Of a stretch of 7,758 nucleotides of DNA, positions 1 to 6,073 are shown in pieces. The notes below the pieces were generated by a model, which was given only the letters and a program-made list of their open reading frames with translations, did not search any database and was not told the DNA's origin. The stretch lies in contig CALXZS010000062.1 in assembly GCA_944393305.1 (NCBI GenBank), positions 1 to 7,758 on the forward strand, in the 5' to 3' direction. The translations under genes and the position numbers were made by a program. Source of the stretch: an uncultured Clostridia bacterium (GTDB lineage Bacteria; Bacillota; Clostridia; TANB77; CAG-508). Every line of letters begins with the position of its first letter. The first letter of the stretch is position 1.

Positions 1-25
1 TTAACATTCTTTATTTTTTGCTTTT

Positions 26-54
26 ATTATAGCAAATAATATGCTGTTTTTCTA
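26..54 (-). promoter_or_regulatory. Candidate sigma-A-type promoter reading out of the left edge
   Basis: On the minus strand a perfect -10 (TATAAT, 26-31) is preceded by TGC, an extended -10, and lies 17 bases from a weaker -35 (TAGAAA, 49-54, four of six consensus bases). It sits directly after the terminator at 62-97, so it would start a new transcript for a gene beyond the left edge. No start codon with a ribosome site is visible in the remaining 25 bases. AT-rich DNA produces such matches by chance, so this is moderate evidence. Confidence 0.42.
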
Positions 55-61
55 TTTTTGC

Positions 62-97
62 ACAAAAAAAGATTAGCTATATTTCAAACTAATCTTT
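62..97 (-). terminator. Rho-independent terminator after the 231-aa membrane protein gene
   Basis: A 9-bp perfect stem (68-76 pairing with 89-97) with a 12-base loop is followed, in the minus-strand direction, by an uninterrupted run of T residues (complement of the A run at 64-70). It begins 14 bases beyond the stop codon of the gene at 111-806, so it ends that transcript. Confidence 0.8.
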
Positions 98-110
98 GCA
101 AAAGTTTATG

Positions 111-806
111 TTATAAGGAATTTATTAGCTCATCATATTCATTTGATAAACTCTCACTATTAAATACTATCTTTTCTTCTTCAATCTCCCAAGCATTTTG
201 ATTTTCTGATAATAAATTTAAAACTTCTTCAGAAGTATTTAAAATTCCTATTACTTCATCAATTGAGTCTTGGACTGTTGTGTCTTGTGATGCTAAATCC
301 ATATCTCCCATTAACTCATTTTTATATAAATCTGTATAGTAACTATCTAGTCCTTTGTCATTAATATATGACATTGCTTTATCTTCAGTAAAAAATTCTG
401 TATATTTATTTTTACAATCTTCTAATTTTGTTCTAGTATTTGTAATATATTCTTTAGATTCTGTAAAATCTTTTCCGTCACTTTCATAATTTTCTACTGT
501 TAACAAAGTTGTTAACTTTTCATCATTTAAGATGTTAGCTATTTCTATGCTATTATCAAAATTTTCTCTTAAATATGATTTAAAAGCATTTTCTACTTGT
601 GCATAATCTCCACTAGTTATAATTCTATCAAGTCTTTCATTTACTGCATCCATATCAATATTTTCTGTGCTTACAAGTTGTTGTAGTTCAGATAATTCTG
701 TTTTTAGTTTATCCTCTTGCCTCATATCGCTAAATACAAAATATCCTACTACTACGATAGCTATTACTATAATAATAAGAATAGCGATTAAAACTTTCTT
801 TTTCAT
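111..806 (-). CDS. Membrane-anchored protein of unknown family, 231 aa
   Basis: I do not recognise the family. The protein starts MKKK, followed by a very hydrophobic segment at about residues 5-25, with no lipobox cysteine and no clear signal-peptidase site, so it looks like a single-pass anchor with the basic end in the cytoplasm and about 205 residues outside. The outer part is acidic, mostly predicted helical by eye, rich in Glu, Asp, Asn and Leu, and ends in a run of short acidic helices. The start is well supported: AAAAGGAGG (818-826) lies 11 bases upstream of the ATG. A strong terminator follows. The terminator of the upstream 566-aa gene (934-967) separates the two, so it probably has its own promoter in 807-933, but I could not find a convincing -35/-10 pair there. 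Role unknown; a cell-envelope location is inferred from topology only. Confidence 0.85.
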   Translation of the reverse strand: MKKKVLIAILIIIVIAIVVVGYFVFSDMRQEDKLKTELSELQQLVSTENIDMDAVNERLDRIITSGDYAQVENAFKSYLRENFDNSIEIANILNDEKLTTLLTVENYESDGKDFTESKEYITNTRTKLEDCKNKYTEFFTEDKAMSYINDKGLDSYYTDLYKNELMGDMDLASQDTTVQDSIDEVIGILNTSEEVLNLLSENQNAWEIEEEKIVFNSESLSNEYDELINSL

Positions 807-933
807 TTTTTAAAAATCCTCCTTTTATTATTTTCATTTTAAATATATCATATAAGAAAAAAATAATCTACTTAATTTATAAATTTTCACTTTACCTAGT
901 TATTTTTACTATTTTTATATTTCTTATTATTTA

Positions 934-967
934 CAAAAGTCCTGTGGAAAACACCACAGGACTTTTG
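934..967 (-). terminator. Strong hairpin terminator after the 566-aa membrane protein gene
   Basis: A perfect 14-bp stem (934-947 pairing with 954-967) with a 6-base loop begins 3 bases after the stop codon at 970-972. Both outer arms end in A4/T4, so the structure is symmetric and could also stop transcription from the opposite strand. The free T run after the stem is short, but the GC-containing stem (core CCTGTGG/CCACAGG) is the most stable hairpin seen in the window. Confidence 0.8.
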
Positions 968-969
968 CA

Positions 970-2670
970 TTACTGGATTTGAATTTTTGAAACAATACCT
1001 ACCAACTCTTCATTTGGTGACATAGAATAGTCAATGGCAACTTTGCTTCCAACTGCCATTTGTACCTGTCTACTATTATTAGAAATTGATGAAATATATA
1101 AATTCTCATCTCCTTCTAACACAAAGAAAAATTGTGTTGTACCGTTCTGTGTAGCTTGGTACAATTCTGTTATTGTACCAGATGTTGATTTCGTTTCTGC
1201 ATCTACTTTTTCTGATGTTTCTCCTGTTAAATCTTCAGGAGTTAATCCTTCTTCTCCAAAGATTTTTTCTCTATACTGAAGAAGTGCATCTTCCAAAGTT
1301 TCTCCACTTGCTGATATAGTGTAATTTTCAACATTTATCATTACAAAAGCCTTATTGATTTTAGACTTATCTTTTAATGATATTACATATGTTGGTACAC
1401 CATCAACACTTACCATTAACGGATAACTAGATTTATATCCGTAATTTTGGTATAGGCTTTCAGCCTGTAACTGTGCTGTACCTTCTTCAGCACCTGCACA
1501 ATCGTAGTAGGTTATTTCTCCAGTCTTGGAGTTTGCCAATATGAATCCAAGTGCTGATTCATCATTGCTAACTGAAACGACGCAAGTGAAAAACTGTACT
1601 CCGTCTTTAGTTAAGATTGAATTATAACCTACAAATTCATTTTCATCTTCGTCATCATCCTCATTAACATTTTCTCCTCTATAACTATATGAGATTTTTC
1701 TCACATTAGTTTTTGAGAAAACTGTATTCCAAAAACCACCTTTGTATTGGTAGTAACTTTCTGCTAATCCCATTAAGTAGTCTAATGAATACGCATGGTC
1801 TACCCATTCAGGTAAATCTTCTGGTGAGTATTCTTCACACTCTCCAGTATTAGCATTAACAATAACGAAGGATTGAACTATCTTTCCTCCAAAGAACCCA
1901 ATCGTAGGTTTTAATACTGGTGCTATATAGTATGCTTCTCCATTGTCATCAATATCAAATTGGAATTTGTCAAATACATAGCTAGGATACTTACCCCTTA
2001 AATGTCTTTTTAAATCTTGAGAAAAAATATCACTAGGTGCATATCTGATTTCATTTTCTAACTGTACTAAATGACTTTCTTCCGTTTCAGAATCGACAAG
2101 CACATAACCTGGTATACTTTCATTATTCATTGCTTTGAATATTGAAGTATATTCCAATGGAGATAACCTGTATTGTTTGTCCTCATAACTTATGAGATTA
2201 TACTCTCCATTCACTTCAAATTGAGATACTTTATCTATCTCACTTAATGATCTGTTTCCAAGTTTTTGTGCTGTTTGCACATCTAATAGTGGAAAATCTC
2301 TTGCTTCTTCAACAGTCGAAATACTCTGAATTTCATCTCCGAAGTTTCCTTCTTCAATTTCAATTAAATTAGAGTATTTAACTGCATTAACCATTTTAGA
2401 TGAAGCAATTGCTCCAATTATTCCAATTAGAACTATAATAGCAACTATAAGTGCTATTATTCCTGATGGAATGGAAGTATCTTCTATTACATAATCAGCA
2501 ATCCCAAATGATATGACTGCAAAGATTCCAACAACTATCCAATACCACCAAAAACCTCCTGACCGTATGTTCCATGCAGGTAAACAGAGCCAGTTTAAAA
2601 AAACTGCAAAAATGATTGTTATAACTCCTGCCACAATCCGACTTACTACACTACTTGTTTCAATTCTCAT
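970..2670 (-). CDS. Three-pass membrane protein with large extracytoplasmic region, 566 aa, unknown family
   Basis: Three hydrophobic segments lie at about residues 9-31, 41-63 and 68-90; with the N-terminus inside, the remaining ~475 residues would be outside. The outer part contains three spaced segments of similar shape: beta strand, Asn or Asp, then a turn such as NANTGE (272-277), NSKTGE (380-385) and NVENYT (446-451). Each resembles the closing hairpin of a PepSY-type domain, where a strand ends in a D/N-x-x-T-G-E turn. An acidic linker lies at 336-345. The last ~70 residues (498-566) look like a separate small beta barrel, possibly OB-like, behind a Thr/Ser/Glu-rich linker. I cannot name the family; the PepSY-like reading is an inference from pattern. 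The start is fixed by AAGGAGG (2676-2682) 5 bases upstream. It has its own promoter (2729-2757) and terminator, so it is a single-gene unit beside two other membrane-anchored genes. Confidence 0.85.
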   Translation of the reverse strand: MRIETSSVVSRIVAGVITIIFAVFLNWLCLPAWNIRSGGFWWYWIVVGIFAVISFGIADYVIEDTSIPSGIIALIVAIIVLIGIIGAIASSKMVNAVKYSNLIEIEEGNFGDEIQSISTVEEARDFPLLDVQTAQKLGNRSLSEIDKVSQFEVNGEYNLISYEDKQYRLSPLEYTSIFKAMNNESIPGYVLVDSETEESHLVQLENEIRYAPSDIFSQDLKRHLRGKYPSYVFDKFQFDIDDNGEAYYIAPVLKPTIGFFGGKIVQSFVIVNANTGECEEYSPEDLPEWVDHAYSLDYLMGLAESYYQYKGGFWNTVFSKTNVRKISYSYRGENVNEDDDEDENEFVGYNSILTKDGVQFFTCVVSVSNDESALGFILANSKTGEITYYDCAGAEEGTAQLQAESLYQNYGYKSSYPLMVSVDGVPTYVISLKDKSKINKAFVMINVENYTISASGETLEDALLQYREKIFGEEGLTPEDLTGETSEKVDAETKSTSGTITELYQATQNGTTQFFFVLEGDENLYISSISNNSRQVQMAVGSKVAIDYSMSPNEELVGIVSKIQIQ

Positions 2671-2728
2671 AAAATCCTCCTTCTAGGCATAGCCTTGAAT
2701 TAATAAAATATAATAGGTACATAAATAA

Positions 2729-2757
2729 ATTATACTATATATTGACATAAATTTCAA
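2729..2757 (-). promoter_or_regulatory. Promoter of the 566-aa membrane protein gene
   Basis: On the minus strand, -35 TTGAAA (2752-2757) and a perfect -10 TATAAT (2729-2734) are separated by the ideal 17 bases. The -10 ends 58 bases before the start codon. The whole element closely matches the promoter of the next upstream gene (3520-3548). Confidence 0.75.
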
Positions 2758-2800
2758 TTTTTATAAAAATCCTCTTTAGTATAAAGCTTAAGAATTACCG

Positions 2801-2837
2801 AAAAAATAGAAAAGAGCAGTAATTACTTACTACTCTT
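2801..2837 (-). terminator. Terminator overlapping the end of the LURP-one-like gene
   Basis: An 11-bp stem (2812-2822 pairing with 2827-2837, with one U-G wobble on the transcribed strand) has a 4-base loop and is followed by a T-rich tract (complement of 2801-2811). The upstream arm is coding sequence and the loop holds the stop codon (2823-2825), so the hairpin is built from the Ser/Lys-rich C-terminal codons. Confidence 0.7.
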
Positions 2838-3461
2838 GTTTGATGAACTGCCGCCACTACTGCTGTCTGCTTTCTGGTCGCTGTAATACGAACAGAATAT
2901 CATGAGAACAGTATTTTCGTCTAACTCACATCCATCATATATTCTAACGGTAAAATCGTTAAAAAATAATTTTGAATAAAAGTCAGCGATTATATTGCCA
3001 TCCATATCATACATTTCACCTTTTGTGTTGAACATATTGAATGATACTTCAGCAACTTGTTCTTCATCTGCATTGTAGATGTCGTATGATTCTCCAAAGA
3101 AATCAACTAACCCCACCATTTCAGCAGTTACAGTATCTCCTACATTAATAGAATGAGAATCCTGTGCTATAAAATGGTAAGCATCACCTGCATAGGCAAT
3201 TTTGTTGTCTTCTAAATCATACATTGTCAGGGGATCTGTTATAAATCTAAAAAGATTTCCTCTGACTTTAACAAAGTCTTCTCCTTCTTTGTCAATATCA
3301 ATCTTTGTTGAAAGACTGATACTTTTGACATCACATTGATATTCTGTGTGTGGTCCTTTGGCTTCTGAATTGCCAGATGTGATAAAAGCTACCACAGCCA
3401 CAACAGCAATTATGATAACAACTGCTAATACAACAATACTCCGTCTAAAACTCTTCATCAT
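2823..3461 (-). CDS. Membrane-anchored LURP-one-related (tubby-like barrel) protein, 212 aa
   Basis: The N-terminus carries basic residues (KSFRR) and then one hydrophobic segment at about residues 9-29, so the rest is predicted to lie outside the cell. Residues ~62-195 show the alternating strand and turn pattern of the LURP-one-related/YxjI family: short repeats of the form Y-D-x-x-D/G-x-x-I-A at 81-89 (YDLEDNKIA) and 151-159 (YDMDGNIIA), with SYDIYNADEEQVAEV (125-139) between them. The family has a tubby-like closed barrel; its bacterial function is poorly known. A Ser/Gly/Lys-rich tail (~199-212) ends the protein. Start choice: an in-frame ATG five codons upstream (3474-3476) overlaps the GGAGG ribosome site (3470-3474) and has no site of its own, so ATG at 3459-3461, 8 bases from GGAGG, is preferred. 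The fold assignment is by eye, about even odds; the gene itself is secure. Confidence 0.8.
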   Translation of the reverse strand: MMKSFRRSIVVLAVVIIIAVVAVVAFITSGNSEAKGPHTEYQCDVKSISLSTKIDIDKEGEDFVKVRGNLFRFITDPLTMYDLEDNKIAYAGDAYHFIAQDSHSINVGDTVTAEMVGLVDFFGESYDIYNADEEQVAEVSFNMFNTKGEMYDMDGNIIADFYSKLFFNDFTVRIYDGCELDENTVLMIFCSYYSDQKADSSSGGSSSNKSSK

Positions 3462-3469
3462 GATAAATA

Positions 3470-3474
3470 CCTCC
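3470..3474 (-). promoter_or_regulatory. Ribosome binding site that decides the start of the LURP-one-like gene
   Basis: GGAGG on the minus strand lies 8 bases upstream of the ATG at 3459-3461. Its first G is the last base of the earlier in-frame ATG (3474-3476), which therefore cannot be served by this site. The sequence further upstream is A/T-rich without a purine-rich alternative. Confidence 0.75.
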
Positions 3475-3519
3475 ATTTTTTAGTATCATTTTATAAACTA
3501 CATTATTGTATTAACCTTA

Positions 3520-3548
3520 ATTATACCATATTTTCACTTAATTTTCAA
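3520..3548 (-). promoter_or_regulatory. Promoter of the LURP-one-like gene
   Basis: -35 TTGAAA (3543-3548), a 17-base spacer and a perfect -10 TATAAT (3520-3525) on the minus strand. The -10 ends 58 bases before the chosen start codon, the same distance as for the 566-aa gene. With the plus-strand promoter at 3620-3648 it makes this intergenic region a divergent promoter region. Confidence 0.75.
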
Positions 3549-3619
3549 ATTTTCGTTTGTTTTTGGAAAATAATATTTTATATATTAAAATAAGACTTTC
3601 TCTTGAATTCATTTTGAAT

Positions 3620-3648
3620 TTGTAATCTTATCTAAAATATGCTATTAT
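3620..3648 (+). promoter_or_regulatory. Promoter of the 117-aa orphan gene
   Basis: -35 TTGTAA (3620-3625), a 17-base spacer and -10 TATTAT (3643-3648) preceded by TGC, an extended -10. Transcription would start near 3655, giving a leader of about 80 bases. Confidence 0.6.
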
Positions 3649-3658
3649 TAAAGCATCT

Positions 3659-3676
3659 ATTCGTAGCTATGCGAAT
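3659..3676 (+). promoter_or_regulatory. Small hairpin at the 5' end of the orphan gene leader
   Basis: A 7-bp stem (ATTCGTA pairing with TGCGAAT's complement, one T-G wobble) closes a GCTA tetraloop a few bases after the predicted transcription start. It has no T run and no second competing helix, so it is not a terminator. It may stabilise the 5' end of the mRNA or serve as a binding site; the function is not shown. Confidence 0.35.
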
Positions 3677-3736
3677 CAAAAACAAAATAGTAGGTTGCAA
3701 ATTTCCAGATTATAATTATAAGGAGGAATTTTACTT

Positions 3737-4090
3737 ATGCAAAAATTACAACTAACAGTCTTAACATCAGAAGATTTAAAAAGACGGTATGATGCTTTAA
3801 AGAACACTAACATAGCTCGATTTACAAATGAAGCAATACAAAAAGGATATTCAATTGGAATATTGCATTATGACGGTTTAAGTGAAGATGATGCAAGTAA
3901 TTGGCTTGAATATGCTAAAAATGTAATTGCTATCAATTTTGAAGGACAAAGATATAAAATTGGAGCATTTACAGATTTGTCTGAAGTTTGCAAAAACAAA
4001 TTGTATTTTTCATTTAAAACAAAAAAAGGTGTTCAAATTGCTCACAGTCTTTCAGGTTGTGATTCAGAAGGTTTTATATACAATTGTTAA
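3737..4090 (+). CDS. Orphan cytoplasmic protein of unknown function, 117 aa
   Basis: I do not recognise this protein. It has no signal peptide or membrane segment. The first ~60 residues look like mixed strand and helix (MQKLQLTVLT, then charged helical stretches with a DGLSEDDASNWLEYAKN segment around 46-62). The second half (63-117) is mostly short beta strands. Three cysteines lie at 85, 108 and 117, the last being the final residue. Start support is strong: AGGAGG (3721-3726) is 10 bases upstream. It is the only plus-strand gene in the window, with its own promoter, leader hairpin and terminator, so it is an independent unit between two sets of minus-strand genes. Its codon use is AT-rich like the neighbours. 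A small regulatory, antitoxin-like or phage-derived protein would be possible guesses, but nothing in the sequence favours one. Confidence 0.8.
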   Translation: MQKLQLTVLTSEDLKRRYDALKNTNIARFTNEAIQKGYSIGILHYDGLSEDDASNWLEYAKNVIAINFEGQRYKIGAFTDLSEVCKNKLYFSFKTKKGVQIAHSLSGCDSEGFIYNC

Positions 4091-4100
4091 ATGAAACCTA

Positions 4101-4145
4101 AAACAGACATGGAAAGTTACAAAACAATTCTATGTCTGTTTTTAA
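4101..4145 (+). terminator. Terminator of the orphan gene, probably shared with the convergent operon
   Basis: A 14-bp stem (4101-4114 pairing with 4128-4141, one G-T wobble) with a 13-base loop is followed on the plus strand by a T run (to 4143). The left flank is A-rich (AAAAC), so the minus-strand transcript from the operon, whose last stop codon is at 4183-4185, would also form the hairpin followed by a short T run. No other hairpin is seen between the two genes. Confidence 0.8.
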
Positions 4146-4182
4146 ATTATTTCGATATTTTTTAATAATTTCAGTCTAAAAA

Positions 4183-4995
4183 CTACATTGATTTTTCGAT
4201 TAATTTATCTAAAAATACAGCAACACCATTTTCATCATTAGATAATGTGATTTCATCAGCCTTTTCTTTAACAATATTTATTGCATTATCAACAGCCACT
4301 TTATATCCTACTTGTTCAAACATTGATAAATCGTTTATATCATCACCAATAGCAATAGTTTCTTCTTTTTTTATATTTAAAATTTCCAATAATTTTTTTA
4401 CTGCATTTCCCTTGTTTGAATCTATGTTTGCAACATCACAATATATGGTTTTATCATCTTTAAACTTATCATCTAATAAACTTTTATGCCTATTCTTTAT
4501 TTCTACATTTTCTACTGCTTCAATTTTAGGCACTAACTTTTTTATTTTATCAAAATTACTATCTGCAATAGTACATTGAACAATATCATTTTTATATGCA
4601 AATTCTTTTATATCTTCTTCTAATTTCTTTTCTTGATCTGGATGTTTTACTTTATTTACAACTCTTCCTTCTCCAACATTCATAATAAATCTTATATCTT
4701 CTGGATTTGCAATTTCATATAATTTTATTATAGCTTCTTTGTCCATTTTATTAACATATAAAATTTTGTTTTGTTCATAATCATATATGTTTCCACCATT
4801 TGATGTAATAATATATTTACTTGCAAAGCATTTTCTACTGATTTCTTCTGTGTATTTTCTTGGTCTTCCAGAACATAATATAACTAATATTCCTTTTTCA
4901 CTTACTCTTTTTATTGTTTCTATTGTGTTTTCTGACAAATTTCTATTACTATCTCTTAATGTTCCATCAATATTTATAAATATTGCTTTTACCAT
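4183..4995 (-). CDS. Cof-type HAD-superfamily protein with Asn in place of the nucleophile Asp
   Basis: The 270-aa length and layout match Cof-type (class IIB) HAD phosphatases, which usually act on sugar phosphates, flavin mononucleotide or similar small phosphates. Motif I is normally D-x-D-G-T-L; here residues 8-13 read NIDGTL, so the first Asp, the residue that becomes phosphorylated, is Asn8 (codon AAT at 4972-4974), while the acid/base Asp10 is kept. Motif II (CSGRP, Ser42), motif III (NKGNA, Lys195) and motif IV (GDDIND, 217-222) are intact, and the cap occupies roughly 85-190. By known HAD chemistry an Asn there should abolish or cripple phosphatase activity, so a binding or regulatory role, or slow activity after deamidation, is possible. 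AAGGAG (5005-5010) is 9 bases upstream of ATG. It is the last gene of the operon, 35 bases after the acetyltransferase gene. Confidence 0.9.
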   Translation of the reverse strand: MVKAIFINIDGTLRDSNRNLSENTIETIKRVSEKGILVILCSGRPRKYTEEISRKCFASKYIITSNGGNIYDYEQNKILYVNKMDKEAIIKLYEIANPEDIRFIMNVGEGRVVNKVKHPDQEKKLEEDIKEFAYKNDIVQCTIADSNFDKIKKLVPKIEAVENVEIKNRHKSLLDDKFKDDKTIYCDVANIDSNKGNAVKKLLEILNIKKEETIAIGDDINDLSMFEQVGYKVAVDNAINIVKEKADEITLSNDENGVAVFLDKLIEKSM

Positions 4996-5030
4996 ACCCT
5001 CCAGCTCCTTAATCTATTTTAACCATGTTA

Positions 5031-5465
5031 TTATTCTTTGTTTACCATTTTATAGTATGTTATTAAATCAGATGTTCCAAATCCTATTCTATTAAGTGTA
5101 TTTTTCATCATATCATTTTCTATTCCTACTAAATCTGTAATAAAATTACAGTCTTTTTCATTTTTTTCAAGTTCATTTAACAATGCCTTAAATACTCCTT
5201 GTCCTCTAAATTCACTCTTTATATATGCCTGTGATAAGTATATTCCTTTTCCGCAATTAGCCCAATAAATATATGAATATAATATCATACCAGCAATTTT
5301 CCCATCAATTTCTGCAATAACTAATTTACAAATCTTATCTTCAAATAAATCTTTATCAATTCTTGATTCAAATGTACTATCATTTAATCCAGACAAAACA
5401 TTTATTTCCTTGTTTGCCTTTAATATAAAATCTCTATCTTTTAACTCTGCATCTCTAAAAATCAT
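5031..5465 (-). CDS. GNAT-family N-acetyltransferase, 144 aa
   Basis: A single GNAT domain transferring an acetyl (or other acyl) group from CoA to an amine; the substrate is unknown. The N-terminus (MIFRDAELKDRDFI) is the usual first strand and helix. The central strand has the acceptor-side sequence IAGMILYSYI (57-66). The acetyl-CoA pyrophosphate loop is at 87-92 (RGQGVF), with Phe where Gly or Ala is commoner. Motif B follows as GIENDMMKNTLNRIGF (114-129). Start choice: the reading frame stays open upstream to a TTG that would overlap the preceding gene, but GAGGTG (5472-5477) lies 6 bases before ATG 5463-5465, giving normal GNAT length. It is preceded by the flavoprotein gene with a 20-base gap and followed by the HAD gene, so it is co-transcribed. 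Confidence 0.88.
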   Translation of the reverse strand: MIFRDAELKDRDFILKANKEINVLSGLNDSTFESRIDKDLFEDKICKLVIAEIDGKIAGMILYSYIYWANCGKGIYLSQAYIKSEFRGQGVFKALLNELEKNEKDCNFITDLVGIENDMMKNTLNRIGFGTSDLITYYKMVNKE

Positions 5466-5471
5466 ACAATA

Positions 5472-5477
5472 CACCTC
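5472..5477 (-). promoter_or_regulatory. Ribosome binding site fixing the GNAT start
   Basis: GAGGTG, 6 bases upstream of ATG at 5463-5465. The upstream in-frame TTG (5502-5504) has no purine-rich site before it and would place the start inside the previous gene. Confidence 0.65.
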
Positions 5478-5485
5478 TATTATTT

Positions 5486-6052
5486 CTAAAATTTGTGAAT
5501 ACAACTTCTTATCTTTTCTTTTTGCTCTTCAAAATTAAATTTTGTTACAGGTATTCTACCTATCATATCCATATTCATAAAATGATTTAATGTATCAAAT
5601 TCTCGTAATGTATTTTCCGTACCATTTCCACTTCCACCTGCACAAGCAATTGAGATGAATTTTTTTCCTTTAATTTTTGAGTTATCATTAAAAGCATCAC
5701 ATCTTTTCAATCTATCAAAAAATGTTTTAGCACTTTCACTCATTTCCCAAAAATAAACTGGCGTTATAAAAATATATCCATCATATTCTTTCATTATATT
5801 ATAAATTTCATTAAAGTCATCATCTATAATACATTTATGTTCTTCAAGGCAAATCCCCCAACCTCTTTTTCCACAAGCCATACATTTTTTAATATTTTTG
5901 TAATTCATACATATATGTTTAGATTGTATATTTTTCTTATCCAACTCATTTATACATTCGTCTACACAAGCAAAAGTTAATCCTTTCTTATTTGGAATAT
6001 AACTATCTTCATTTACTTTATTTGCACTAAAACTTAAAATTAAAACTTTCAT
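5486..6052 (-). CDS. NADPH-dependent FMN reductase / flavodoxin-fold protein with four-cysteine cluster, 188 aa
   Basis: A flavodoxin-like FMN-binding oxidoreductase. The first strand is MKVLILSFSAN, followed by the flavin phosphate loop region (SANKVNEDS, 10-18), more polar than the common GSxRxxGNT. The characteristic TPVYFWEMSESAKTFFDR (97-114) is the strand and helix that pack against the flavin ring, and CAGGSGNGT (137-145) is the second flavin-contacting loop. Cysteines at 57, 60, 68 and 74 (spacing C-x2-C-x7-C-x5-C), followed by IIDDDF, match the region where iron-sulfur flavoproteins bind a 4Fe-4S cluster, though the spacing differs from the usual compact motif. Start choice: ATG at 6050-6052 follows GGAGG (6058-6062) by 5 bases and begins the first strand; an in-frame TTG further upstream would add 24 unlikely residues. 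A possible internal promoter lies just upstream (6074-6102). Confidence 0.88.
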   Translation of the reverse strand: MKVLILSFSANKVNEDSYIPNKKGLTFACVDECINELDKKNIQSKHICMNYKNIKKCMACGKRGWGICLEEHKCIIDDDFNEIYNIMKEYDGYIFITPVYFWEMSESAKTFFDRLKRCDAFNDNSKIKGKKFISIACAGGSGNGTENTLREFDTLNHFMNMDMIGRIPVTKFNFEEQKEKIRSCIHKF

Positions 6053-6073
6053 ATGAACCTCCAATTTAATTTT

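Noticed and set aside
807..933. Promoter of the 231-aa gene, for example GTGAAA near 884-889 with downstream T/A-rich boxes
   Set aside because: No pair with acceptable -35, -10 and 16-18-base spacing was found; the candidates match no better than chance in this base composition.
1034..1279. Plus-strand reading frame of about 80 codons
   Set aside because: It lies wholly opposite the well-supported 566-aa gene, has no ribosome site and encodes a low-complexity sequence typical of an antisense frame.
3649..3736. Riboswitch in the leader of the orphan gene
   Set aside because: The leader is only about 80 bases with one small hairpin and no competing terminator or conserved aptamer pattern that I can recognise.
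4247..5095. Two plus-strand reading frames (4247-4579 and 4787-5095)
   Set aside because: Both are antisense to the Cof-type HAD gene, whose motifs are clear. Their Ser/Phe/Ile-rich translations are shadows of AT-rich coding DNA.
5466..5504. N-terminal extension of the GNAT protein from a TTG at 5502-5504
   Set aside because: It overlaps the preceding gene and has no ribosome site; GAGGTG serves the ATG at 5463-5465.
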